A DNA stretch of 64,000 nt, taken from Trissonchulus latispiculum. Its lineage: Eukaryota > Nematoda > Enoplea > Enoplida > Ironidae. This document shows, one piece after another, positions 33,216-44,826 of this stretch (position 1 is the stretch's first letter; each line of letters begins with the position of its first letter). The position numbers and the translations under genes were made by a program. The notes beneath the pieces are model-generated. The model searched no databases. It was not told where the DNA came from and saw only the letters and a program-made list of their open reading frames with translations. The stretch is taken from NCBI GenBank assembly GCA_030248195.1, contig JASAND010013350.1, forward strand, positions 25,082 through 89,081. The letters run 5' to 3'.

Positions 33216-33607
33216 TCAGGAGGAGGAGAATCCGCTAAAACCTACCCCAAAAAGGCTGAGGAAATCGGCCTCAGCAGGAAGCATCGGACTGTACTGGCCC
33301 AACTTAGAAGTAAAGGATACTGCACCCTGTTGGCCCAGTACAGACACCGAATTGGAATAGCACAGACTCCTGTTTGCCCTAGCTGTGGCGAGCAGGAGGA
33401 GGACCTGCACCACCTTATAGTCGACTGTCCCGCCCATACCACTATCCGTACCCGGTACCTTGGGCCCAATTCCTCCCTCGGGGTCTTGTCGGAGGAGCCT
33501 CTGGCTGTGGTGGAATTCCTAAGGGGTGCGGGGAGGCTAGACTAGCCTCTCTGGTCATATTGGGATTCCCAGAAGATCCAGGAAAACAACAACAACAACA
33601 ACAACAA
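33216..33607 (+). pseudogene. LINE 3' fragment: zinc-knuckle end of ORF2 with (CAA)n tail
   Basis: The frame reads ...RKHRTVLAQLRSKGYCTLLA, QYRHRIGIAQ, CPSCGEQEEDLHHLIVDCP and ends at TAG (33543-33545). C..CG..EE...H.L..CP is the zinc knuckle found after the RT/RNase H part of I/R1/jockey-type non-LTR elements. A 3' tail of seven CAA units ends at 33607. Everything upstream of about 33216 is missing, so this is a 5'-truncated copy. Confidence 0.8.
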
Positions 33608-34072
33608 ACCAATGTGTTCTGTTACAGGAGGTTATAGTTACCCCCCCCCCTTCAAAGTGTCGGTCTCAATCCCTCACCACCCACCCCCTCTGAAAATGTT
33701 GTCCATGAGCTACTTGCGACGTGAAGTATTGAGATTCACCCAATACCGTCTCCTCTTATCTTGCTGAGGGATTGTTCCGTCCACGGTTTCTCCGGTTTTA
33801 TTAAAAGCAACATTTTGTCAACAAAACAGGAAAAATTGTGAATTGTTATCAGAACCTTAGGTCTTAAGTAGCAATGATTGATTTCTTTCTGACAAGAGAA
33901 CTACTGTAAATCCTACTGGTAACACTAATCATCTGTGCCATGTTCATTCTGATCTGAAGTGAATACGATTCTTGTGTGCTTTTTTGTAGAACTCTTCACA
34001 TATGCGGCTACTTATTGAAGCGGACAGATAATAGAGGCTTTATCCTGGAGGAGGGTGTGTGGAACTGTAGAA

Positions 34073-34181
34073 ATGTTGGAGCTTGGAGCGGTGGTTTTAC
34101 CGAAAGAAGAGGTGATTGACTGGGATGATGCGCATCCGGATGAAGAAGGTGGTGGGACTGTGGCACAGAGTGATCAGTTGA
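34073..34181 (+). CDS. C2H2 zinc-finger gene, coding exon 1
   Basis: Encodes MLELGAVVLPKEEVIDWDDA followed by HPDEEGGGTVAQSDQL and ends in phase 1 at A|GTATGT. An in-frame stop lies upstream near 34014, and ATG 34073 is the first start after it. The segment is acidic, as is exon 2. The link to exons 2 and 3 rests on matched phases (1 to 1 to 1), shared acidic composition and order; no family match is claimed for this part. A 5' UTR exon may begin after the AG near 33988. Confidence 0.72.
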
Positions 34182-34847
34182 GTATGTGATTTTTTGGATA
34201 TTTCGTTGTTGGATATTCTACTATTCTGGTCTATATTCCTGGGTAGGAGAGTAAGCTCGATGCATGGTGTTTCTTGCGTCAGGGATGCTGACGTCCTGGC
34301 TTATTTTATCTTGGTGGCTGGAGTGGGGACTGTCCTTCCGATTCGGGTTCCTCCCTCCCACTCGAATAGCCCCTCTCATCTGGCTTACTTGTATGCCAAA
34401 ATGTATGGGCGGGGGGCTCGAAGCGGAAGAACTCCCCGAAAATTTTAGATCTATTTGTGTAAAAGCCTCTAAAAATAGCTAAAAACTAATATTCATTCTA
34501 GGTGTCTTTAAGCTAAAATAGTGAAAATTTCGTTTAAAATCTGGCGATGTCGGGGCATGTTTCAATTCTTTAGCGGAAATGACGTTTTTTGATGTTTTTT
34601 CCAAACAAGGTGGTCTTGAGTTTCAACTTCCAGCGAAGTTGGAAATGTTTTTGAAATTTTAGTCGAAAAACTATGTGTGTTTTGGACAGTCTATCTTCTT
34701 TTCCCTTGTAGCCAATTTTCTTATATATCTCTTGTGGGAGCAATTCCTTGTAGACAACTTCAGTGCTGACCGGCCGACGCGCACCGCAAGGGACGCGTTT
34801 CTCTGCATGCTGAGCCTTTCGCAGGGGTGTTTCAGGGTCTTTTTGGT

Positions 34848-35578
34848 TTCACGATTTGCGCCAATGCTGCGTCAGGAAAAATTTTATTGCGTCAGGAACT
34901 GGGGTCACTGCGTCAAAAATAAAATTTATTTTTAAACAATTTAATAAGTATTTTAAACATTATTTTAATGTGTAACCAATGTTTAACTATTTAACCATCA
35001 ATACACAGCATTAAACACATTTTCCACCTGTTTTTCAAATTTTGCATCTTTAAAGCCGACTTTAATGTGTGAAGCATTAAGATCTAGAGAAAGAAGCAAC
35101 ACGGGGGGTCTGGGGGGCGGAGCCCCCAGAAGTTGATGAATTTTTGCAATTAAGACTCTCCCAGGAATTAATTTAGAGCATTTTCGCGACCAGTTGATGT
35201 GGTATTAAGATGGCCGGTTATTGCAATATCGAATGTATATTAAAATCTTTTCAAGTGCTACATCTGCAAGCCTTGCAAGCTGTTTCCGCTGCTACATGCG
35301 CCCTTATATTCAATGATTAAAAAATGTTAGTTTGTCAGTCATATCTTAGCACTCAGCAACAAGTAAGAAGGCAGACATGCGGGAGTCTGGGGGCGCAGCC
35401 CCCAGCAGAAAATTTTTAGAAATATCACGTTTGAAACACAATTTTTCTAGCAAGTTTGCACAATTTTGCCTCTAGTTGAAGTTCAAATCCAGCTGCGCCA
35501 CGCTTGCGTCAGGGCTAATTTCATTTGCGTCACACGAAAAAATTTGCGCCATGACGCAGCCCCTGACGCAAAAAAACC
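34848..35578. mobile_element. Dispersed element with GCGTCA-rich ends, copy 2, in zinc-finger intron 1
   Basis: Close match to 2385-3109 over its length. Outer tips GGTTT and AAACC, then GCGTCAGG boxes on the left and CCTGACGC boxes on the right. It keeps a GCGTCAGGAAAAATTTTATT segment that copy 1 lacks. Confidence 0.78.
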
Positions 35579-35877
35579 ATGGTTACCCTGCGCAAGAATT
35601 CTAACAGTGCTGACTTGCGCGCATGGACATGGCACTCTATGCGCTCGGAGCTTGGATTTTATTGGATCGGATCTTCTGATCGGATTTTAGTGGATCGCTT
35701 CGCGCTACGCCGCTGAGGTCAAATGTTGCTGCGTACGGCAAGTGGGTTTCGAATTCTGGCCTATACATGTTTATCCAATATAGGCATTGCACATGTTTAC
35801 CCAGGATTATGCTCAACATGTATAATTTGCTGCTCTTACAATGTGCACAATGTGCATGTGGCTTTGTGTTTGTTTAG

Positions 35878-36033
35878 ATGATGACACTAATTATGTTGAT
35901 GGTTCGCCGCATCCTTATGATACTGAGAAAAATAATCCTGGCTCACCTGAGCAGGAAACGGATGAGGAAGATCCAGACATTCTGGAGACGGGTCGATCTG
36001 CTGTAGAATTGCTAGCTCGAAATGAACAGAATG
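35878..36033 (+). CDS. C2H2 zinc-finger gene, coding exon 2
   Basis: A 156-nt exon. The acceptor is TGTGTTTGTTTAG|AT and the donor AATG|GTATGA. It joins exon 1 to give ...SDQLNDDTNYVDGSPHP and continues PYDTEKNNPGSPEQETDEED and ILETGRSAVELLARNEQN. It is strongly acidic with a short predicted helix (SAVELLARN). The single G left at its end combines with AA of exon 3 to make Glu. Confidence 0.78.
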
Positions 36034-36057
36034 GTATGAGCAGTATATATGTATGTC

Positions 36058-37247
36058 GTAGCAAGATAGTAAAATTGGCAAGATAGTTATCTTGCTAAGA
36101 GTTTGGCAAGATAGTTATCTTGCTAAAGTTTTAGCAAGATAGTTATCTTGCCACGAAATTTAGCAAGATTCCTATCTTGCTAAACTTGTTGGTAAGATAG
36201 TAATCTTACTAGAATTTAGGAAGATAGCCATCTTACCACTTTCAATGTGAAAGGTGGTTTCAACTTGGAAACAAAGACAGTCATTAATTATCATGTTTTA
36301 TGCAGTTCAATGAGTTGCATCCTCAAACTATTTTATCGACAAAACCTATCTCACAAAATTAGTTCAATATTCACCTACTTAATTTTCCAGTCTTTTTTCA
36401 AGAATTTCTGTCTTCTTTAGTCTCATTTTAATAGTCAGTAATTGTCATAACCATGACGTATATAATATTTGTTACTTAGTTACATACGTAATAATGCAAT
36501 TTCTATGCATTTTCTACGACAAATATTATTTCAGCAACATTACCTGGCTTTTTCCTACAGGGGGGGGTGGGCCCCCCCCCAGAATTTCGTTCCCCCCCCA
36601 GACTTGGGTCGCCCCCCCAGAATCGCCGCCCCCCAGGATTCGGGCCTTCCCCCCCCAGAACTTTTAAGTGCCCGGAAAAATAGGGTTTTGAGGGTAAATT
36701 TTGAAAAATTTTTCCGGCTTCGCCGGATTTTTACTCATTTTTAAGCATTTTTAGCTATTTTAAGCTTAAATTTAAGTTAAAAATAGTTAATTTTTTAGCT
36801 CAGCAGCAAAAAATAGCTATTTTTAGGCATTTTTTGAAAAATTTTTCTTCCCCCCCCAGAAATCCGTGCCCCCCCCCAGTCCTGGGGGGGACCGCCCCCC
36901 AGACTTCCCCCCCCCCAGAAATTTTTGCCTAGGAAAAAGCCAGATTACAAAGCACAATGGCCAGTTTTAAATTCTTGTGAATGTCCCCCCTTGCGTTAAA
37001 CTCAGGAACATGATATACTAATGACTTTCTTTGTTTTCAAATTGAAAACATATTTCATACTGAAACTGGTAAGATAACTATCTTGCTAAATTCTAGTAAG
37101 ATTACTATCTCACCAACGATTTTTGCAAGATAGTAATCTTGCTAAATTTCGTGGCAAGATAACTATCTTGCTAAAATTTTAGCAAGATAACTATCTTGCC
37201 AAAGTCTTAGCAAGATTACTATCTTACCAATTTTACTATCTTGCTAC
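36058..37247. mobile_element. TIR element built from AAGATAGTTATCTT units, in zinc-finger intron 2
   Basis: Tips are GTAGCAAGATAGTAAAATTG and its exact inverse ending CTTGCTAC. Each ~180-bp arm contains about six AAGATA(GT)TATCTT near-palindromes. The element starts 25 bp after the exon 2 donor. A CTGG-type element sits inside. No clear TSD and no coding capacity. Confidence 0.85.
36544..36943. mobile_element. CTGG-type foldback element, copy 4
   Basis: Ends CTGGCTTTTTCCTA and TAGGAAAAAGCCAG are perfect inverses. ATTAC is duplicated exactly (36539-36543 and 36944-36948). CAGGGGGG and CCCCCCAG runs lie inside the ends with a CCGGCTTCGCCGG stem. No coding capacity. Confidence 0.9.
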
Positions 37248-37809
37248 CACATATACATGATACAACACTGTTAATTTCTTTCTCGAGGAAGAAATTTCAC
37301 CTTAGAGGCCTAAAATTTAAGAGTGCTTTTCAGAAAATTGCGTCAAAACTGAATCGACGTAAGTATGCAAAACTGCGAAATTCTGCCGTTATTAATTATT
37401 GTGGTGTCGGGTGAATAATTTAAAGCAAAATATTCGGTACCTACTGCGTATACCTACGTAGTCCATGTGCGATACGTAATTTTATACTAATCTTTTGACA
37501 TAATTCTATGATATTGTGTTTTTCCGTTCTGCTCGGAGATATGACAGAGTTTTCTCTGAGTGCACTTTGACATTTTCTTTTGGTAATTCATGACAGACTT
37601 TGTTTTCCGTTTGAATTCGTTTTCGTAAACACTATCGAGAATTATTTTGTTTGCTTATATTGACAGTATTTGTTGCATCGTTGCAACAGCTCCGGCATAA
37701 CCCCCAAGCTGGTAGAGTTACATTCAGTTTTGTTTGATCATAATAATCAATCTGACACAAGTTTTGTAACTTAACATGTTATTCTACAGTGCTTTTTTCA
37801 TTGTTTTAG

Positions 37810-40139
37810 AACCTAATGATGCCACATATCGGCGAAGAAGCTCAATGCGGATTCTGAAGAAACGCGTTAAACAGGAACCGGATTCTGTCGATAGCCGCAA
37901 CCGCAAACAGGATTCGATTTCATCAGATGACGGCGACGACCCTTCAGATGAGTCTGATTCTGATGAATCAGACAGCAATCCTGATGACTTCGACGAAGAC
38001 AGCGAAGATTGTACAGATGATCAGGACGATGATTGGCAACCGAAACGGGGACAGAAAACCCGGAAAACGCCTGTACAACGAAAGTTTACAAAGGTTCGTA
38101 CCAAGTCGGCATTGAACACTGCGCAGACCAACAATACCTCGGATGGAGACACTCGAAATGGGAAAGCTTCGCGTACTGCCAGCAGGCCGATACCTCATGA
38201 CTGTGACGTCTGTGGTCGCTCCTATTCTCGTCGAAGCGATTTGAATGAACACAAACGGATTGCTCATTCCAACGACCGCCCGTTCGAGTGTGCCCTCTGC
38301 GGTGCTTCCTTCGCCATCCAGCGTCAGTTTCGCCAGCACATGCTGACCCACGAGCGTGCTGCGGCGCGTCAACTCATGCAAACCCAGCCATCTGCTCCAA
38401 TCCCTGAAAACCTGGTGCCCCCCGTTAAAAGACGTCGTAAACCTTTCAAATGCAACTATTGCGATGCCGTCTTTCCTCGCTCGGGTCTGCGGGATGATCA
38501 CCAACGTAAGCACACTGGTGAACTGCCCTTCTCTTGCTCAGTGTGTGGTCGCGGGTGTCGCAGTAAGAGACTCCTGGAATCTCACATGCTCACTCATCAG
38601 ACGGAAACACCCTTTCCCTGTACGATCTGCGGTAAAGGGTTCAGAACTCGAGGTCGGGTGCAGAAGCACATGCAGATACATTCTGGTGAGCGGCCCTACG
38701 CCTGTAAGTATTGCGAAAAGGCATTCAAGCAGATGTCTTCCCTGTACTCACATGTGGCACAGCATCATCCTGAGCAGCAGAGCCGTAGGAAGCATGAGTG
38801 CTCCGTTTGTGGCAAACAGTTTGCTCTGCCCTATCGTCTTCGTGCTCACGAGCTGACTCATAAGGAAGCAACTATTGCTTGCGATCAGTGTCCAAGAAAG
38901 CTGCGCTCAGAGGCTGCCCTGCGCTTTCATGTGAAACGAGCTCATGGTGAGTTGGCTGGAAACTACAAGTGCAGTATGTGTCAAAAGGAATTCCCCTCCT
39001 ACAGGCTGTATCGTCTGCATCGCGCTGAGCACAGTCAGGAGGATGCGCAGAAACTGTGGAAGTGTGAACACTGTGATCAGGTTTTTATACAGGCCAGTAC
39101 GCTGAAAATACATATGCGAGTGCATACTGGCGAAAAGCCGTATCAGTGTGACGTATGTCAGCGACGATTTGCTCGACTGGACTATCTGTCCGGTCATATG
39201 AGAAGTCATCGCGGGGAACGACCCTATCCCTGTCGCCATTGTGACAGCCGATTCACTCGCTCCGACAATCGAACCACCCATGAACGCCTGATGCACGGGG
39301 AGAACAGTGGTGGGAAGAAACGAAAGAGGAAGAGATCCCAGGAGAAACCGTCTGTGTCTTCTGCTCCAACAAAGTCGAGAAAGAGACAGGAATCGGATAC
39401 TGAATCCACGTCAGAGTCCGAATCGGATGAAGAGGAAGAATATGTTTCTGATCCGGAGTCGGTACCGGATAAGCATTCTGAAAGTCGAAATGGCTGTACC
39501 TCAGAAGAGGAAGACTTTCTGTTGGGTCTAAACTATCAGTCAGATGGCAGCGGTAGTGAAGAGGAGGAGGAGGAGGAAGAAGAAGAAGAAGGAGAAGAAG
39601 AGAGTACTAGTGCGGACGAAACGACAGCTGATAATGGTGACGGGGGATCGCAGTCGGAACCTCCAACAGATCAGTTGTCAGTTCAAGACCTGCTCAGTCG
39701 ACGAATTTCTCTTTACGATCTGCTTAGTGATGAGGATGATCTTCCGCTATCTCATCTGATTGCCGTTATGGAGGCCAATGAACGTGGCAGTCCTGTGGTT
39801 CAATGCTCAGCATCGGCTCCAAATCCCCACGAAGCTGATGCTGAATCCAACTCTCAGATGACTAGTTCTTCTGGTATGGCAGATTCTTTGCTGGACGAGC
39901 TGACACGCTGTAGTCCTGAACTAGTTAATCCGTCCATTGTCCCAGATTTGTTGCCTTCTACCAGTGCCAATCCTTTGCGGGTGCTGCAGCATGCTGACGT
40001 TGATGATGCTCTAATTCAACTAGGCAATGAGCCTGTTGAATTAAGAACTGGTGGGGATGGGATTTCACCTGCATGGAAGACGGCTCATATAGATAATCTG
40101 GAAATGTCCGATACTGACTCGGAAAATATATTTGATTAG
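37810..40139 (+). CDS. C2H2 zinc-finger gene, terminal exon: 12 zinc fingers
   Basis: Encodes 775 residues, making an 864-residue protein. The acceptor is TTTTTTCATTGTTTTAG|AA. An ATG at 37776 in the same frame lies in the intron and would add MLFYSAFFIVL; it is less likely. After a Ser/Asp-rich region (DSDESDSDESDS-like) come 12 C2H2 fingers at about residues 220-584, from CDVCGRSYSRRSDLNEH to CRHCDSRFTRSDN. TGEKPY- or GERPY-type linkers join several, and a longer basic insert separates fingers 2 and 3. Finger 4 has Cys (CGRGC) where the core aromatic is usual. A basic patch KKRKRKR follows, then an acidic tail with an 11-Glu run (about 672-683). This suggests a nuclear DNA-binding regulator; target and orthologue are not identified. 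Confidence 0.96.
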
Positions 40140-41240
40140 TTTACAAATTACAAGACTATATCTATAAGAGCTAAGAGTGGGCGGACCAGTGTCACACTTT
40201 GAATCATTATATAGCTTTGTACAGAGATAATTTTAAAGGTTATATATACGGTACACAGCAGAATTGAGCGAAATATTACGTTTGGATTTGGATGTTTCAA
40301 GCAGGCACTTTCTAAACTAACTGAGTTGCTGTTTCCAAGCTTTAGCGGGTACGTAGATTGAGCCAGTGATCGAGAATCAACACTAAATTCTGTACTGTGT
40401 AGTTGTGGAGCGGGAGGGGGTGGAAGGGACAGTTGTTATATATTATGACTGCATGATTACGTCTGAAAGCTGTCACGCTTTTAAACCGCTTCCAATATTT
40501 GTTTATGTACACAAGCCATTGCTACGTTTGTGGTGTTTGTTACTATGCACTGTTTACAGTAGCTATTCTATCATATTGTATTTTCGGATCTCTTGAACTT
40601 TGAGGACAATGTGTCAACATGATTTACTTTAAACTTAGTTACCGACTGCTATGATAGATATTTTTTGTTGAATATTTATATCATTCGAAAGCTGTGAACG
40701 TGCTCTGCACAACGGTGTAAGTAATTTATGTGTCTTGCGGTTCCGATAAATTAAGTCAAAAATGATTGTAAAATTTGAGAATCTACAAATTTTCATCATC
40801 TTGTTAAAATTAACTTATTAGCAAAACACGATATGACCAAATGCCTTACATCGTCAAATAGAGCACGCTCAGAGCTGATGCGAATGATGTAAATATCAAC
40901 TAATAAAATTTATCATAGCGATCAGGAATTAAGTTTAAAATGTTCCATGTCGACTCCTTATGGTCATAAAGTTCAAGAGATCCCTATTTTCTATACATAT
41001 CACGAGTTATATACATTTTATGTGCAGGTTTTGGTGTGCTCATTATTGTAATCTATATAAATATTGGTTGGTAAATGTTCGTGTTCTTGTTATCAATTTC
41101 TATCCGCATTTTCATGTAATTGACAAGACTGTTTTCCATTGCGTGCCCTGAGAGGGACTGACGGCTTTGCAATAATTTAACTAAAGAATGAAAATGCCTG
41201 CGTAAAGTTTTAAAATAAAAACAAAACTTTGCAGTAATAT
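40140..41240 (+). other. Likely 3' UTR of the zinc-finger gene
   Basis: A/T-rich, no further coding. AATAAA occurs at 40902-40907 and 41214-41219; either could direct polyadenylation. Confidence 0.5.
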
Positions 41241-42818
41241 ATAAATAGTGATAAATAGCAATGCTTCGGTTTATGGCTTGCCCTTTTTTGATAATCTTTG
41301 ATTTTTGTTTTAATCACTGTTTTGTAATCGTCGTTACCTACATTGTTATCACAGAATTCTTTTGTTATTTACGTAGTGGCTGTGTCAAATTTATGTACAA
41401 AGTGTTTCATGTCATGTCAAGAAGTGAATCAACATGTAATACCTACTGGGGGGGACTTCTTAACTTTTGAAGTATGTAGTCAGTTTTTAAAGTTGAAATT
41501 AAACATGTAGAGTTGTAGTAAGACAGCGTGGTGTTTATGTAAACTTTTGGTTTAATCAGAAGCAAGAGCAAGAAATTTGTGATATTTGAATGAAGATAGC
41601 GTTAAAAAGCCTGTTTTACTTAGACCTACTGTATAACTAAGCTAAAAAGTGTTCAAACAGTCAGTTTTAGTACTAAAATAGTCACGATTTTTAGATCAAA
41701 ACATTCGGAAGTCGAAAACTTTGACAACTTTGACCACAATACCTTAAAAAATTTGTCATTTACTGGACATACCTTAAAAATTTTCTCGGCACCTTTCAGT
41801 GAGATCTGAGAAGGCCTAAAAAAGTTGGGTTGGTGCTTTCCAGTGTGGGAAGGACCCGAAAGTGATGTATTGCTTCTGCTTGCACCACCCACTCAACAAA
41901 ATACAGGTGCTTGTGATTGTTTGTTGACTGATTAAAAATCGAATGTACAAATGTCTATGCTGTAAAAACAAATGCAAGCCTCGGTTCGCTGGAGCTGGCG
42001 TGACTACAAGGCCCTTCCAAGTTGAACGCAGGGAAGAAAAATTAATTCCGATTTCAAAACTCCGTCAAAAGTACAATCACATTCTTGGTCTGACGTGTTT
42101 CAAATTTTAGCATATGCTCGTATTATATAATATATATAATACATTATAATATAACACGGTTTAATTAATTCTGTATAGTCCATCTGGGGAAGGGACTGTC
42201 AGTCAACCGCTTGTGAACAAATTTGTGTATGTTTTTTACTGCAATTGCCCAGGGTATTCCTAGTGGTATACTCTTATTTTTATGCAGTCTTGGTTGTTTG
42301 TTACTATTTCTGTTAGATTCACTGCTATTGTTCCAAATCATAGTTACGTATGTACTTCCTCCACATATGCTCATGTTAAAAGAATAGAGATATATGGACG
42401 TACATATTAAAGCCGTATCTATTGTTTCGTATTTTCTACTTAAGTAAAATCGTCTCGGTTGTGAACTTTAGTTAAGGATAGGTTGTGCTCTGTCCTCGGT
42501 CTTAGTTTCAGCAGAACTTTATCGCAGTTATGGTTTTCGGTGCAGTCGTTTCCGTTTTAATTTCAGTGTCGTTGTGAAGTTCAGTTTCTAGTTCGTTTAA
42601 GATCGGGTTCGTGTCCTTTTGGGCTTCCTACAAGCGCAATTGTCGACATTCATTCAAATTTGCTACAATTACAGCTTTTCGCCTAGAAAATTTGAAAAGA
42701 CTCGGCGTGAAAATATGAGCTTTGGAGAAATTAGATTTAATCCACTACGTATAACATGCACTACGGCCGTCGGCCACCCTACACAGACGAACTTATATAG
42801 GCATTCGAATCCTCTTAC
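41241..42818. other. Intergenic, no gene recognised
   Basis: Contains a diverged dispersed-repeat remnant at about 41640-41900 and a TA-rich block near 42120-42150. Short open frames show no family features. Confidence 0.5.
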
Positions 42819-43204
42819 CAGGACTGGGGGGTGGGGGGCCCCCACTTTTCGGCTCGCCCTCCAGTTCAGAGCCCCCTCACTTTTCGGCAAGCCCCCACCC
42901 ACTTTTTTGGGGGTTGCCCAAAAGTGAATAAAAATGAGGTTTTTGAGGTCAAGTTTTCTCAATTTTTGGCTAAGTTATGGACTTATAAGCTCATTTTAAG
43001 CTTAAAAACAGCGATTTTTTGCGTTTTTAGCTTAAAAATGCTAATTTTTCGCTAAAAATTTCGGTATGTTTTACATTTGGCTCGCCACCCCCCACTTTTC
43101 GGAAACCCACTTCCCCCTCCCTAAGGGGGGGGCGAGCCCCTCCCTCCCTAAGGGGGTGGGGCGAGCCCCCCCCCGCACTTTCAAAACCCTAAGAAAAATG
43201 CCAG
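42819..43204. mobile_element. CTGG-type foldback element, diverged copy
   Basis: Interior matches 19487-19804 (GGACTTATAAGCTCATTTTA, GCTAAAAATTTCGGTAT). The right end CTAAGAAAAATGCCAG is kept; the left tip is altered. An extra duplication of CCCTCCCTAAGGGGG lies near 43116-43160. Confidence 0.7.
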
Positions 43205-43256
43205 AGAACCTACAACTTGCTGCGGAGAATATTCTTCGATTCCTTACGGTTTAAGA

Positions 43257-44374
43257 TAGGGTTGTTAATTTACATGTAAAAAAGTAATTAATTTTTTACA
43301 CCTGTTTTTTAACAGTGTAAAAAATGTGTAAAAATGTTTCGATGCAAATTCATTTCCTCTATACCACAGTAATGATTGACGCGTTAGTCAACTGTTAGAA
43401 AGGATGAGTTTAAGCATTTATTGCATGCCACAGCCACTAAAGCTATTATTTATTTTGGTAATTGATCAAGAATTTTGTTAATTGCTCGCAATCCTCCGGA
43501 AACTAATTCATGGTTTCTTTTTGCATTTATAAAGTGAATTACAGATTTAGCAAAAGGAAAGTATTGAAAGTGTCATTTATATTATTTGCATTAGTGAGAT
43601 CAGAAAATCAAGAGCATTTTCAAATTATTTAATTTCACAATTTTCAAAAATTTCTATTTCAAGTTTCAAAGATTTCAAATAACGAGAATGTTCGGTTTAA
43701 AAAGTCCGTCAGAGTATTATCTGGTGTGAATTAGTTTCGTTAGTTGAAAGATTCAGGAATTATTTTGGCTGTGAAATTTTTGATTCTGAAATATTGTTCC
43801 ATTATGGCTTAGAATTATATAATTGGGCATTTCGTTAAATTTTATAGACCGATATGTCCACTTAATGAACCCATCTTGCAGGATTTCTAATGAAAGGAAA
43901 CAATCCTCTGAGCAGGTTATCTGGCACGAGATTCAGTTGCAGCTGAGTTACAGTCGGCAACTTATTAATCGAAAATGAATTCCCAAAAATCCTCTCCTCA
44001 ACAGGGCCCAATCACGATCACCGTCTTTAGTTTTAATGTGATTTTTTACTTGTTGAAATAAAATACTTTTAATGTAATTTTCACGTATTGAAACAAAACC
44101 TGTGTGCAATGTATACTGTACGTGAAAATATTTTTCACAATCGGCGATATATGTAGATGTAAAAAGTGTAAAAATTTGTAAAAAAGTGTAAAAAATTCCG
44201 AAAAGTAGTGTTAAAAATGTTAAAAATGTGTAAAATATCTAGTGTTAAAAAGTGTAAAAAGTGGTGTTAAAAAGTTTAAAAAATCTGTTAAAAAGTCCGA
44301 AATTTTGCTACTGTTAGTTAATAACTGTAAAAATGTTTTTTAACATTTTTACTTCTTTACAATTTACAACCCTA
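43257..44374. mobile_element. hAT-like element with GTGTAAAAA subterminal repeats
   Basis: Ends TAGGGTTGTTAATTTACA and the inverse of TAGGGTTGTAAATTGTAA. GTTTAAGA is duplicated exactly (43249-43256 and 44375-44382). The right 230 bp is an array of GTGTAAAAA. No transposase. Confidence 0.88.
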
Positions 44375-44826
44375 GTTTAAGAGATACCAGCGAAAATTGA
44401 TTTTCGAGGTCCAAACTGACCATTTTTGGAATAATCGAATATTGCAAGATTTGGCAGGTTCAACAGCACTGGTCCGATCGTTAAGTATTGCCCGTATGGA
44501 GGTTATGTTATGCCTAACGGACAGCTCTCCGCGGTTCTTCTTACGCACAGCAAAGAAAATGTGAATTTTTGAAAAGCACAACTAGATGCCTTTGAATACG
44601 GATTTCTCTCAACTCATGCAACCTATTTATAGATAACGGTTTTAGATCGTATTTTTGGGACAACTGCCGAGGACTATTTTTCATGGTTTCTCGTTTTGTC
44701 TTTCTGTTCGAGAGAAATAAACGTCCAAACTTGAAAATTATGAAGAAAGTCTGACAAAATTTACATTTTTCTCAAAATCTTCAGCTTACTTGATCGTAAA
44801 ACGATTTTAGTCAAAATAGCCTAGAC

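Noticed and set aside
37776..37809. ATG 37776 as the start of the zinc-finger protein
   Set aside because: It sits in a T-rich tract ending in a strong acceptor AG. Exons 1 and 2 join exon 3 in phase, and the 11 extra residues are hydrophobic and unlike the rest.
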